Part shown: positions 44,479 through 52,773 of the stretch, in pieces
Position numbering within the stretch: the stretch's first letter is position 1
Layout: the number at the start of each line of letters is the position of its first letter
From: Lysobacter sp. GX 14042
Lineage (GTDB): Bacteria > Pseudomonadota > Gammaproteobacteria > Xanthomonadales > Xanthomonadaceae
DNA: 64,000 bases
Direction of reading: 5' to 3'
NCBI RefSeq assembly: GCF_021390425.1
Contig: NZ_JAJUWY010000008.1
Span: forward strand, 56,155 to 120,154
Position numbers and translations under genes: made by a program
Notes under the pieces: generated by a model
The model's database searches: none
What the model was told of the DNA's origin: nothing
The model's input: only the letters and a program-made list of their open reading frames with translations

Positions 44479-45168
44479 CTATCCGGGCTCCCCCGGCGTC
44501 TTGTCGGGATACCGGCAGATGTCCCGCACCGGGCAATGCGGGCAATCCGGCACCCGCGCCTTGCAGGTGTACCGCCCATGCAGGATCAGCCAGTGGTGGG
44601 CATCACGCAGGTACTCGTCGGGGATCACCCGCACCAGCAGGTCCTCCACCGCGCGGACGGTTTTCCCCGGCGCCAGCCCCGTGCGGTTGGAGACCCGGAA
44701 GATATGCGTGTCGACCGCCATCGTCGGCTCGCCGAAGGCGGTATTCAGCACCACGTTGGCGGTCTTGCGCCCGACCCCCGGCAGCGCCTCCAGCGCCTCG
44801 CGGCTGCGCGGCACCTGGCCGTCGTGGTGCTCGAGCAACTGCTCGGCTGCCGCCACCACGTTGGCCGCCTTGGTGTTGTACAGGCCGATGGTCGCGATGT
44901 AGGGCTTGAGGCGCTCGACACCCAGTGCGGCGATCTGCGCCGGGGTGTTGGCCACCGGGAACAGCCGGCGGGTGGCCTTGTTGACGCCGACGTCGGTCGA
45001 TTGCGCCGACAGGGCCACCGCCACCAGCAGCTCGTACGGGGTGGAGAACTCCAGCTCGGTGGCCGGTTTCGGGTTGAGCGCGCGCAGCCGGGAGAACATC
45101 TCGGCGATCTCCGCCCGGGTGAGGCGGGAGCGCGGCGCGCGTTTTTTCGCTGGAGGCCCGGGAAGCAT
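44479..45168 (-). CDS. nth: Endonuclease III
   Basis: 229 aa. Bifunctional DNA glycosylase/AP lyase for oxidised pyrimidines. HhH motif LPGVGRKTANVVL with catalytic K135, and D153 in AVDTHIFRVSNR. The [4Fe-4S] ligands C202-x6-C209-x2-C212-x5-C218 are present. The N-terminal 15 residues are basic (PAKKRAPRSR) and not conserved. It follows the Cys-rich small gene by 8 nt on the same strand. Confidence 0.97.
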   Translation of the reverse strand: MLPGPPAKKRAPRSRLTRAEIAEMFSRLRALNPKPATELEFSTPYELLVAVALSAQSTDVGVNKATRRLFPVANTPAQIAALGVERLKPYIATIGLYNTKAANVVAAAEQLLEHHDGQVPRSREALEALPGVGRKTANVVLNTAFGEPTMAVDTHIFRVSNRTGLAPGKTVRAVEDLLVRVIPDEYLRDAHHWLILHGRYTCKARVPDCPHCPVRDICRYPDKTPGEPG

Positions 45169-45176
45169 GTCGCGCG

Positions 45177-45542
45177 TTACGGGCGCCGTGCGGCCTTGGC
45201 CTTCGCGCGGGCGAGGGCGGCGGCGGCCGCTGAGGGCAGCGCGGTGGGTGCGGGCGGCTTGCGGCGGGCGGCGCGTTCGGCGGCGCGGTGCACCAGCCGG
45301 GCCTCACGGGCGCGGTAGCGCTCGCGGGCGGCGAGGGCGAAGCGCCGGGCAGCGGCCGCGTCGAGCACCGACTGCCGGCACGCCGGCGTGCACAGCGGAC
45401 AGGGCGCAAGTTCCAGCAGGCCCATGTCCAGCGCGTGGTCGAGGTCGTCGACCGCCAAGGCGTTGGCGACCGCATGCACCGGCGCCGTCGCCGCGGTGCA
45501 GCCACAGCGGCAGGGCATGCCGTCGGCCCTGGTGGGATGCAT
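45177..45542 (-). CDS. Small cysteine-rich conserved hypothetical protein
   Basis: 121 aa. The N-terminus carries CRCGC (C11, C13, C15), and the centre CPLCTPAC (C48, C51, C55), together suited to binding one or two zinc ions or an iron-sulfur cluster. The C-terminal half is Ala/Arg/Lys-rich and probably helical. I do not recognise the family. It sits between an enoyl-CoA hydratase gene (17 nt upstream) and nth (8 nt downstream) on one strand, so it is likely cotranscribed. The ATG 45542 is chosen; ATG 45518 (just before the first Cys cluster) is an alternative. Confidence 0.7.
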   Translation of the reverse strand: MHPTRADGMPCRCGCTAATAPVHAVANALAVDDLDHALDMGLLELAPCPLCTPACRQSVLDAAAARRFALAARERYRAREARLVHRAAERAARRKPPAPTALPSAAAAALARAKAKAARRP

Positions 45543-45559
45543 CGGCGGGTGCCCGGCCG

Positions 45560-46357
45560 TCAGTGTCCCTGGAACGCCGGCTTGCGCCGTTCCAGGAAGG
45601 CCGTCGTGCCCTCGCGCATGTCCCCGGTGGAGAACATCAGGCCGAACTGCGCGGTCTCGTACTGCAGGCCTTCCTCGATCCCGCACTCGCCGCCCACGTT
45701 GACGCAGTCCAGCACGCCGCGCAGCGCCAGCGGCGCGGAATCGGCGAGCTGGGCGGCGATCTTCATCGTCTCCTCCTCCAGTTCCGCCGCGGCGACCACC
45801 CGGTTGACGATGCCCAGCTCACGCGCGCGCTGCGCATCGACCGGCGCGCCCAGCAGGCACAGTTCCAGCGTGGCGGCGCGGCCGGCCAGTCGCAGCAGGC
45901 GCTGGGTACCGCCGAAACCGGGGATCAACCCCAGGTTCACTTCCGGCTGGCCGAGCTTTGCGTTGTCGCCGGCGATCCGCAGGTGGCAGCACATCGCCAG
46001 TTCCAGCCCGCCGCCAAGGGCGAAGCCATTGACCATCGCGACGACCGGCTTGGGCAGGGTCTCGATCCGGCGCATCAGGCGCTGGCCGCGCAGCGAGAAG
46101 TCGCGCCCCTGTACCGGCGCCAGGGTGTTCATCTCGGCGATGTCGGCGCCGGCCACGAAGGCCTTCGGGCCGGCGCCGGTGAGCACCACGCAGCGCACCG
46201 ACTCATCGCCGGCGGCGGCGTCGAAGGCGTCGGCGAGCGCATCCAGGGTGGCGGCGTTCAGCGCGTTCAGCTTGTCGGGACGGTTGACGGTGATCACCCG
46301 GACGGCGCCGCGGTCGGCGACCAGCACCGGGGACTCGGGCTGCTTGGCTTCGGTCAT
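45560..46357 (-). CDS. Enoyl-CoA hydratase/isomerase family protein (crotonase)
   Basis: 265 aa. Hydrates trans-2-enoyl-CoA in beta-oxidation or a related pathway. Crotonase motifs are KAFVAGADIAEM (oxyanion hole), NGFALGGGLELAMCCHLRIA with the first catalytic Glu, and LGQPEVNLGLIPGFGGTQRL with the second Glu. Having both Glu residues favours true hydratase activity. The ATG 46357 begins the conserved part. No thiolase or dehydrogenase is adjacent, so the pathway is unclear. Confidence 0.92.
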   Translation of the reverse strand: MTEAKQPESPVLVADRGAVRVITVNRPDKLNALNAATLDALADAFDAAAGDESVRCVVLTGAGPKAFVAGADIAEMNTLAPVQGRDFSLRGQRLMRRIETLPKPVVAMVNGFALGGGLELAMCCHLRIAGDNAKLGQPEVNLGLIPGFGGTQRLLRLAGRAATLELCLLGAPVDAQRARELGIVNRVVAAAELEEETMKIAAQLADSAPLALRGVLDCVNVGGECGIEEGLQYETAQFGLMFSTGDMREGTTAFLERRKPAFQGH

Positions 46358-46562
46358 GGAGCAAAAAATCCTGCTGCTGGATGAAGGAGCCGCCGCGATC
46401 GGCGACGGCCGGGAACTTTGCCGCCGGCGACGTGTCACAGTCCGGCATGTGGCGGCCGTAAAGGGCCCTCGTTATCCTAGCGCGTCCGTCCGGAACCGTC
46501 CGCCGGCACGCAGGGTGCAGGGGACGGCTGCCGCACAACGCACAACCCGGAGGTTTCATCGA

Positions 46563-47252
46563 ATGAAGTTGCGTCTGATCGCGGTCGCCCTGGCGGCCAC
46601 TACCCTGGTTTCCGGCCCCGCGCTTGCCCAGGACACCTCAACTGAAAAGGGCCAGCTCAGCTACGCGCTGGGATACGACCTGGGCCGCAACGCGATCGAG
46701 ACCGGCGAGAGCCTCGACGTGAACGCCATCGCCAAGGGCCTGCAGGACGGCTTCGCCAAGCGGGATCCGGCGGTGCCGGTCGAGCAGCTGCGCACCGCGG
46801 TGCAGAACATGCAGCAGCGCCAGCAGGCCAAGGCCCGCGCCGAGTGGGAGCAGGCCGCCACGGAGAACAAGACCCGCAGCGACGCGTTCATCGCCGAGAA
46901 CCGCGGCAAGTCCGGCGTGCAGTCGCTGCCCGGTGGTGCCCAGTACCGCATCATCGAGACCGGCAACGGTGCCAAGCCGACCGCCAACAGCACCGTGACG
47001 CTGGAGATCGCCGGTCCGTTCCCGTGGGGCCAGCGTCCGGAAGGCGAGGCTGCCCAGGCGCGCGCGACCCCGGCCATGCCGATGTCGCAGATCGAGCTCG
47101 CCGCCATGCGCGAGGCCCTGCTGCAGATGCCTGCCGGCTCGAAGTGGGAAATCACCCTGGCCCCCGAGCAGGCCTATGGCGCCGACCCCCGCACCGGCTT
47201 CCCGCCCAACGTCGCCGTCCAGTTCGAAATCAAGCTCGCCAGCGTCCAGTAG
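46563..47252 (+). CDS. FKBP-type peptidyl-prolyl isomerase-like periplasmic protein, degenerate active site
   Basis: 229 aa. A cleavable signal peptide (MKLRLIAVALAATTLVSGPALA) and the FkpA/Mip-like N-terminal dimerisation helices (QLSYALGYDLGRNAIETG, KGLQDGFAKRD) are clear. The C-terminal FKBP fold is recognisable (LPGGAQYRIIETGNG; MPAGSKWEITLAPEQAYG), but the segment that normally carries VHYTG and the DGxxFDSS catalytic residues is replaced by VTLEIAGPFPWGQRPEGE, so isomerase activity is doubtful and a chaperone role more likely. CCGGAGG lies 9 nt before the ATG. The stop TAG is part of a GTAG repeat. Confidence 0.87.
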   Translation: MKLRLIAVALAATTLVSGPALAQDTSTEKGQLSYALGYDLGRNAIETGESLDVNAIAKGLQDGFAKRDPAVPVEQLRTAVQNMQQRQQAKARAEWEQAATENKTRSDAFIAENRGKSGVQSLPGGAQYRIIETGNGAKPTANSTVTLEIAGPFPWGQRPEGEAAQARATPAMPMSQIELAAMREALLQMPAGSKWEITLAPEQAYGADPRTGFPPNVAVQFEIKLASVQ

Positions 47253-47286
47253 GGTGCAACAGGCGGCAAAGCCGCCGTATTGCACC
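47249..47286. repeat. GTAG-headed REP palindrome at the end of the FKBP-like gene
   Basis: GTAGGGTGCAACAGGCGGC, loop AAA, GCCGCCGTATTGCACC. The TAG of GTAG is the gene's stop codon. Confidence 0.85.
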
Positions 47287-47296
47287 ACACCACAGG

Positions 47297-47337
47297 CCAC
47301 GGCATACCTGTACATGCAGGTGTGCCGTGGTTTTTTT
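47297..47337 (+). terminator. Rho-independent terminator of the FKBP-like gene
   Basis: A 14-bp stem (CCACGGCATACCTG/CAGGTGTGCCGTGG, one wobble pair) with the 6-nt loop TACATG is followed by seven T residues. It ends 5 nt before the converging sulfurtransferase gene. Confidence 0.92.
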
Positions 47338-47342
47338 GTTGG

Positions 47343-48200
47343 CTACGCCTCGCCGGTTGCCACCGGCCGGGCAGGGTCTTCGATCCACCCGCTCCACGAG
47401 CCGGTGAACAGCCGCGCGCCCGGCAGTCCCGCGTGTTCCATCGCCAGCAAGTGGTGGCAGGCGGTCACGGCCGAGCCGCACATCACCACGACCTCGTCGG
47501 GATCGCGGTCGCCCAGCAATTCACCGAATTCCGCGCGCAGCTGGTCCGGCGACTTGAACCGCCCGTCCTGCAGGTTCCGCGCATAGGGGCGGTTCACCGC
47601 GCCCGGGACATGGCCGGCGGCGGTGTCCATCGGCTCGACCTCGCCGCGGAAGCGCTCGGGTGCACGGGCATCCACCAGCATCCCGCCCGCGTCCAGGTGC
47701 GCCTGCACCTGCCCGGCGTCCAGCAGCCGCTGCGCATCGAACCGGCCGGGATAGTCGGCCGCCGCGTTCGGCGGGGCGTCCGCGGACACCGGCAGGCCGA
47801 GCGCCTTCCAGCGCTGCCAGCCGCCATCCAGCACCGCCACGCGGACGTGGCCCAGCGCCCGCATCAGGAACCAGAAGCGCGCCGCCGCCAGCCCGCCGTC
47901 GCCGTTGTCATAAGCCACGACCTGGTGGCGCGGGCTGATGCCCCAGCGCCCCAGCCGCGTGGTGAAGCCGTCCGCGTCGGGCCACGGGTGACGCCCGCCC
48001 CCGAGTCCGTGCTTGGTCAGGTCTTCGTCCAGGTCGGCGAAGCGTGCGCCGGGAATGTGCTCGAGCTCCCAGGCGGTCCGGCACGAGCCCGGGTCCGCGA
48101 GCGAGGCGCGTGCGTCGACCACGACCAGGTCGTCGCGGCCCAGCGCCGCCGCCAGGTCTTCGGGTTGGACCAGGGTCTGCCAGTGCGGGGCGGTGTCCAT
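47343..48200 (-). CDS. sseA: 3-Mercaptopyruvate sulfurtransferase
   Basis: 285 aa. Two rhodanese domains; the catalytic Cys is C241 in VVVMCGSAVTACHH. The CGS(G/A)VTA loop identifies the mercaptopyruvate rather than thiosulfate type; E. coli SseA has CGSGVTA, so Ala replaces the Gly. The inter-domain region and WELEHIPGARFADLDEDL are standard. A REP palindrome lies just upstream of its start, between it and the DUF1289 gene on the same strand. Confidence 0.94.
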   Translation of the reverse strand: MDTAPHWQTLVQPEDLAAALGRDDLVVVDARASLADPGSCRTAWELEHIPGARFADLDEDLTKHGLGGGRHPWPDADGFTTRLGRWGISPRHQVVAYDNGDGGLAAARFWFLMRALGHVRVAVLDGGWQRWKALGLPVSADAPPNAAADYPGRFDAQRLLDAGQVQAHLDAGGMLVDARAPERFRGEVEPMDTAAGHVPGAVNRPYARNLQDGRFKSPDQLRAEFGELLGDRDPDEVVVMCGSAVTACHHLLAMEHAGLPGARLFTGSWSGWIEDPARPVATGEA

Positions 48201-48237
48201 GGCGATCTCCGGAGTGGGGGTGTGGCGTGGGCGGTGT

Positions 48238-48277
48238 GTAGTGCAATACGCCGCCCAAGGGCGGCTATTGCACCCTG
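48238..48277. repeat. GTAG-headed REP palindrome overlapping the 3' end of the DUF1289 gene
   Basis: GTAGTGCAATACGCCGCCC, short loop, GGGCGGCTATTGCACCCTGC. On the minus strand the right arm encodes the last residues RRVQ and the TAG stop of the DUF1289 protein. Confidence 0.82.
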
Positions 48278-48450
48278 CGGGCGGGGTCCGGTGGTGTGTC
48301 GGCGCGGGCGGGCAGGACTTCGTCCATCAGCTCTTCGCGGCGGGCTTGGTCCATCTGCGACCAGCCGGCGATCTCGTCGAGCGTGCGGTGGCAACCGTCG
48401 CACAGGCCGCGCTGGTTGATCGTGCATACGCCGGTGCAGGGGGTGAGCAT
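48265..48450 (-). CDS. DUF1289 small Cys-rich protein
   Basis: 61 aa. The family signature TPCTGVCTINQRGLCDGCHRTLDEIAGW has four Cys (C5, C9, C17, C20), probably a metal site, followed by the WSQMDQARREELM helix. Function is unknown. It is 12 nt downstream of the crotonase gene on the same strand, and its 3' end has been remodelled by a REP repeat. Confidence 0.88.
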   Translation of the reverse strand: MLTPCTGVCTINQRGLCDGCHRTLDEIAGWSQMDQARREELMDEVLPARADTPPDPARRVQ

Positions 48451-48462
48451 CGTCCTGCGCCG

Positions 48463-49221
48463 CTACTTGCCGAGCCGGGCCACCAGCTGCCGCAGCGCGG
48501 CCTGGGTGTCGGGCGCGTACCAGGACTCGATGAAGCGCTCCAGCTCGATGTGCTCGGGCTCCAGCGCGGCGACCACGTCGGCGCGGGCGATCCGGCGGGT
48601 CTGCAACATCGGTTCGCGGGGCAGGGCGAGCAGCGCCGAAACGCGCGCCACGGCCCGCGCGGTCACGTCTGCGGCCGGCGCCAGTTCGTCCACCAGGCCG
48701 AGCCGCAGCGCGGTTGCCGCATCCACCATCTCGCCGGCCACCAGCAGGCGCTCCGCGCGCTGCGCCCCGACCGCCCGGCGCATCAGGCGCTGGATGCCCT
48801 CCGGTGCCACCAGCCCGACCTGCGTCTCGTTGAGGCCGATGCGGAACTCGCCCTCGGCCATGATCCGGAAATCGCAGCACAGCGCCATCACGCAGCCGCC
48901 GGCGGGGCAGTGCCCGCCGATCGCCGCGGCCACCGGGACCGGGCAGTCGGCCAGTGCGCGGGCGGCGCCGACGAACGCCAGCCAGGCTTCGCTCAGCGCC
49001 TGGCGGTCATCGCCCAGCCCCACCAGGTATGGAACGTCCAGCCCGGCGGAGAACACCTTCTCCCCGCCTGAAACCACCAGCGCCCGCGCGCCGTGGGAAA
49101 CGGCGGTCTCCACCGCCTCGCGCAGGGCCCGGCACAGTTCCGGATCGAGGGCGTTGACCGGTGGCCGCGAGAGCCGCAGTTCGCTGACCTCGCCGTGGGT
49201 GATCACCTGCACCAGGCTCAT
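48463..49221 (-). CDS. Crotonase-family enoyl-CoA hydratase/isomerase
   Basis: 252 aa. Crotonase fold: GEKVFSAGLDVPYLVGLG (oxyanion hole), GGHCPAGGCVMALCCDFRIM and FRIGLNETQVGLVAPEGIQRL. The first catalytic Glu of hydratases is replaced (GGCVMAL instead of GGxELAL) while the later E in NETQVG remains, the pattern of enoyl-CoA delta-isomerases rather than hydratases. It overlaps the DUF4139 gene by 4 nt and precedes DUF1289 by 12 nt. Confidence 0.87.
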   Translation of the reverse strand: MSLVQVITHGEVSELRLSRPPVNALDPELCRALREAVETAVSHGARALVVSGGEKVFSAGLDVPYLVGLGDDRQALSEAWLAFVGAARALADCPVPVAAAIGGHCPAGGCVMALCCDFRIMAEGEFRIGLNETQVGLVAPEGIQRLMRRAVGAQRAERLLVAGEMVDAATALRLGLVDELAPAADVTARAVARVSALLALPREPMLQTRRIARADVVAALEPEHIELERFIESWYAPDTQAALRQLVARLGK

Positions 49222-50777
49222 GGCTGCACCCCCGCCGGCCAGGTGTAGCGGACCGTGTACTCCAGTTCGGTCTCGTCTCCGGCAGCCACCGGTACCTGGA
49301 ACTCGACCTCGCGCGCGGCCCGGCGGACCGGCTCCACGCTGGACTCCAGCAACTGCCAGTCGCTCCAGCGGGGCAGCGGTTCGATGACCCGGACCGTGGC
49401 ATCGCGCTCGCCGCCGTTGCCCAGGGTGACCCGGAACGACTCGGTGATGCTGCGGCCGCGGGTATCGACGCGGAAGCCGGTGGCCTCGCGCTCGGCCCGC
49501 AGGTCGAAGGCACGCCCCACCTCCAGCCGCAGCTCCGCGCCCTTGGCGGTATGCCCGAGCATCGACTCGCCCAGCAGGTCATTGCCCTCCAGCACCCGCA
49601 CCCGGCCCTCGGGCAGCGCCCGGCCGAGGCCGGCTTCAGCGGTGTTGTCGAAGGCGACCACGGTGGTGACCGGCAGCTCCCCGGTGCGGCCGTTGAAGCC
49701 GGGATCGACCATCGGGCGCGGCGGCTGCCAGCTGGCGCTGGTGGCATCGACCACGTAGTCGCGCTCGCAGGCCACCGCGGCCTGCGGCGGGAACAGCGGC
49801 ACCCGCTCGGTGGTGCCGCTGGCGATCGCGATCGGGTCGGCCAGCGTATAGGCGCGGTATTCGCCGGAGCGGCGCTCGGCCGGCATCGCGGCATCGGCTG
49901 CCGGTGCCGCGGCCGCGCGCACGGCGGTGGCCTTGAGGAACTGGGGGACGCTGCCGCCGCCGGCGCGATTGGGCGAGCCGGCCACCAGGGTCAACCGGGC
50001 ATCGGCGAAGCCCACCCCCGACTGGTTGGCGACCAGCGCCGCGCCCTCCAGGGCGAGCCGGCAACCCTCGGCGGCGGGTTGCAGCCGCGCCAGGTATTCC
50101 GCGCGCCAGGCCAGCCCCCCCATCGGGTAGCTGAGCAGGAAGTCGGCATCCCCCGTCCGGTCGGCAGCGACGGTCCAGCGCAGCTCGGCCTGCTGTGGCA
50201 GCGTCCGGGCACCGTCGACGAGGCTGAAGCTGTCGTACTCGCGGATAACCTTGATCCGCCCGTCGGCCAGCGCCAGCGCCAGCCCGTCGCCGGCCGACAG
50301 CAGGGTGCCGCTGTCGGTCTGCTTGGCCCCGCCGGACGTGTGCTCGACCGTCACTCGCCGGCCGATCATTTGCCCGGTGACGGGGCCACCGTCGGCCAGC
50401 GGCGCAACGTAACGCTGCGAACCCACGCTGACCCCATCGGTGACCGCGCGCAGCACCGCCGCCTCGACGTCCATCGAGGCCGGAATGCCGGTCGCCGAGA
50501 TCGAATTGGCCCCTTGCTTCAGGGCGTAGTGCAGCGGCCGCTCCACCAGCGCATGCCCCGGCCCGCCCTGGCCGATCGCGCCGGCGCCGCGCAGCGCCTC
50601 GTAGTCACCGCTGTAGATCGTCAGCCGGGTGGCGCCGGTTGCCGGATGGTTGCCGCTGTCACCTGGCTGGGCGGGCGGTGCCTGCGGCGGAGCCGGCTGT
50701 TCCCGTGGCCCGTCCGGCTCCTGCGAGCAGGCGGCGAGCAGGACGGCGAAGGCGAGCAACGGCAGGGGGCGGGTCAT
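49218..50777 (-). CDS. DUF4139 family lipoprotein
   Basis: 519 aa. A lipobox LAAC (about C16) is followed by a Pro-rich linker (PDGPREQPAPPQAPPAQPG). The remainder is the beta-rich DUF4139 region: WRAEYLARL, LVAGSPNRAGGG, and GRSITESFRVTLGNGGERDATVRVIEPLPRWSDW with an EYTVRYTW ending. The family is widespread in proteobacteria, with no assigned function. ATG 50777 gives the best signal peptide; an in-frame GTG at 50795 would add six residues. Its start is 37 nt from the divergent PCuAC gene. Confidence 0.85.
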   Translation of the reverse strand: MTRPLPLLAFAVLLAACSQEPDGPREQPAPPQAPPAQPGDSGNHPATGATRLTIYSGDYEALRGAGAIGQGGPGHALVERPLHYALKQGANSISATGIPASMDVEAAVLRAVTDGVSVGSQRYVAPLADGGPVTGQMIGRRVTVEHTSGGAKQTDSGTLLSAGDGLALALADGRIKVIREYDSFSLVDGARTLPQQAELRWTVAADRTGDADFLLSYPMGGLAWRAEYLARLQPAAEGCRLALEGAALVANQSGVGFADARLTLVAGSPNRAGGGSVPQFLKATAVRAAAAPAADAAMPAERRSGEYRAYTLADPIAIASGTTERVPLFPPQAAVACERDYVVDATSASWQPPRPMVDPGFNGRTGELPVTTVVAFDNTAEAGLGRALPEGRVRVLEGNDLLGESMLGHTAKGAELRLEVGRAFDLRAEREATGFRVDTRGRSITESFRVTLGNGGERDATVRVIEPLPRWSDWQLLESSVEPVRRAAREVEFQVPVAAGDETELEYTVRYTWPAGVQP

Positions 50778-50802
50778 CGGCGGCTCCGGATTCACATGCC
50801 GC

Positions 50803-50808
50803 TATCAT
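50803..50808 (+). promoter_or_regulatory. Candidate -10 of the PCuAC gene (leaderless)
   Basis: TATCAT (5 of 6 to TATAAT) ends 6 nt before the ATG at 50815; no Shine-Dalgarno. Confidence 0.4.
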
Positions 50809-50814
50809 AGGCCG

Positions 50815-51252
50815 ATGAGCAGACCCCGCTACCACCTCGCCGCCGCGCTGGGCCTCGCCCTTGTGCTCCAGGTCCCGGTTGCCGCCGCCGATGACTGCGC
50901 CGCCGGCTTCCAGGACGGCTGGGCCCGCCTTCCGCCGGTGGAAATGCCGGTGCTCGGCGGCTTCGGCACGCTGCACAACCCCTGCGATTCCGAGATGGTG
51001 CTGACCGGCGCCTCCAGCCCGGATTTCGAGGACGTGCAGGTGCACGAGACGCGCCTGGATGACGGGATGATGCGCATGCGCGAGGTCGGTTCGCTGGCGA
51101 TCCCCGCCGGCGGATCGGTGGCGCTCGCGCCGGGTGCGCTGCACCTGATGCTGATGCGTCCGGTGCGTGCGTTAGTGGCCGGCGATGAGGTGGAGCTGGG
51201 CTTCGAGTTCGCCGACGGCACGACCGTGAGCGCGCGCCTGGAAGTCCGTTAG
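50815..51252 (+). CDS. Periplasmic copper chaperone PCu(A)C
   Basis: 145 aa. A signal peptide ends near residue 25 (VPVAAA). The Cu(I)-binding motif H-x10-M-x21-H-x-M is exact: H77, M88, H110, M112. PCuAC proteins deliver copper to cytochrome oxidase assembly (with Sco) in the periplasm. Two Cys (C28, C57) may form a disulfide. No Sco gene is adjacent. It is followed by a REP element and then the export cassette. Confidence 0.9.
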   Translation: MSRPRYHLAAALGLALVLQVPVAAADDCAAGFQDGWARLPPVEMPVLGGFGTLHNPCDSEMVLTGASSPDFEDVQVHETRLDDGMMRMREVGSLAIPAGGSVALAPGALHLMLMRPVRALVAGDEVELGFEFADGTTVSARLEVR

Positions 51253-51280
51253 CCGGCGTGCGTGTCGTGGTTTGCCATTG

Positions 51281-51313
51281 CGGCGCAATACGCCTGCGGC
51301 TGATGCGCCCTAC
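51281..51313. repeat. REP palindrome of the GTAG family (reverse orientation)
   Basis: CGGCGCAATACGCC, then GCGGCTGATGCGCCCTAC, ending in CTAC (GTAG on the other strand). It lies in the 120-nt gap before the tolC-like gene. Confidence 0.7.
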
Positions 51314-51372
51314 ACGCCGCGTGCCCGGGTGATGGCTAGGATGGCCGGGGAACCGCTGGACGAGGGTGAGTG

Positions 51373-52773
51373 ATGGCCTGGACGCCCGGCCGCTGGCCGG
51401 TACGCAGGACCCTGTTGGGCCTGGCATGCCTGCTCGGCGGTGCGCTGCCGTGCGTTGCCGCGGCACAGGATGTGTTGCCGCAGGCGCTGAGCTTCGAGGA
51501 GGCCCGGCTGCTGCTGGGCCGCGAGTCGGATGCATTGGCCGCCGCCGAGGCGAACGTCCGGGCCAAGCATGAGCTGGCCGCCGCCAGCCGTTCGCTGCGG
51601 CTCCCGGAACTGGTCCTGGATACCCGGCAGATGCAGTTCCAGAAGACCCTGACCCTGCCGCTGGGCTCGCTGGCTCCGGTGGCCGGGGCATTCGGCATCC
51701 CGAGTCCGCTGCGCTTCCGCGAGCGCGACTGGCGGTTGCGGCCGATCGTCACCGCCACCGTGCCGATCTACAGCGGCGGCCAGATCCCCGCGGCGCGGCA
51801 GGCCGCTGCCGCCGCGGTGCGCGAGGCCGATGCCGAACGCGAGCAGGAGGCGCAGGGCCAGACGCTGCAACTGGTGCAGATGTACTTCGGCCAGCAGCTG
51901 GCGCAGCAGACCCTGGAGGTCCGCCGCGAGGTGCGCGACGGCCTGCAGCGCCACCTGGATGATGCAATCCGGCTGGAGGAAGCCGGCTTCGCCACCCGCG
52001 CCCAGCGGCTGCAGGCGACCGTCGCCCGCGACCAGGCCGAGCGTGACTACCGGCAGGCACGCAACCAGCTCGACACCATCAGCGCATCGTTGGCCGACCT
52101 GCTGCGCAGCCCGCGGCCGGTCGCGACCAGTACTCCGCTGTTCGTCATCACCGGCATGCTGGAACCGCAGGAGGCATTCCGCGAGGCCGCACTGGCGCAG
52201 CACCCGCAGATCCTGCGTTTGCAGGCACTGGGCGAGCAGGCCGGTGCCGCCCTCAGGGTCCAGCAGGCCAGGCTCAAGCCGCAGGTGTATGCCTTCGGCC
52301 AATACGACCTCAGGCGCGAGGACGCGATGCTCACCGACCCGGACTGGGCGTTCGGGGTCGGGATCAAGTACACCTTCCTGTCGGGCAGCAACCGGCCGCG
52401 CCAGGTCAACGCCGCCCGCGAACAGCAGTTCCAGGCCGAGGCCGGGCTGCGCGAGGCCCGCAACCAGGTCGCCATGGGCGTGCGCAAGGCCTACAACGAG
52501 CTGGAGTCGGCGCGCCAGCAATACGAACTGCTGGACAGCTCGATCGCCCTGGCACGTGAGAACCTGCGCCTGCAGGAGCTGTCCTTCCGCGAGGGCCAGG
52601 CCACCTCGCTGGACGTGATCGACGCCCGGCTGCAGCTTGGCGGCGCGCTGGTCGAGCGGGCCCATGCGGCCTACGGGTACGACACCGCCCTGGCCACTCT
52701 GCTGGAGGTCAGTGGCCAGCTGGACCGATATCAGGAATACGTCCGCCGCGCGGACAAGGTGCTGGACCAATGA
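51373..52773 (+). CDS. TolC-family outer-membrane efflux protein
   Basis: 466 aa. A signal peptide (cleavage near AAAQ, about residue 32) precedes two structural repeats of the TolC family, each with long coiled-coil helices (AAAAVREADAEREQEAQGQT; ARENLRLQELSFREGQATSL) and the terminal DVIDARLQLGGALVER. The start ATG 51373 follows GAGGGTGAG. Its stop overlaps the start of the HlyD-type gene (ATGA), so it heads a four-gene export operon. Confidence 0.92.
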   Translation: MAWTPGRWPVRRTLLGLACLLGGALPCVAAAQDVLPQALSFEEARLLLGRESDALAAAEANVRAKHELAAASRSLRLPELVLDTRQMQFQKTLTLPLGSLAPVAGAFGIPSPLRFRERDWRLRPIVTATVPIYSGGQIPAARQAAAAAVREADAEREQEAQGQTLQLVQMYFGQQLAQQTLEVRREVRDGLQRHLDDAIRLEEAGFATRAQRLQATVARDQAERDYRQARNQLDTISASLADLLRSPRPVATSTPLFVITGMLEPQEAFREAALAQHPQILRLQALGEQAGAALRVQQARLKPQVYAFGQYDLRREDAMLTDPDWAFGVGIKYTFLSGSNRPRQVNAAREQQFQAEAGLREARNQVAMGVRKAYNELESARQQYELLDSSIALARENLRLQELSFREGQATSLDVIDARLQLGGALVERAHAAYGYDTALATLLEVSGQLDRYQEYVRRADKVLDQ

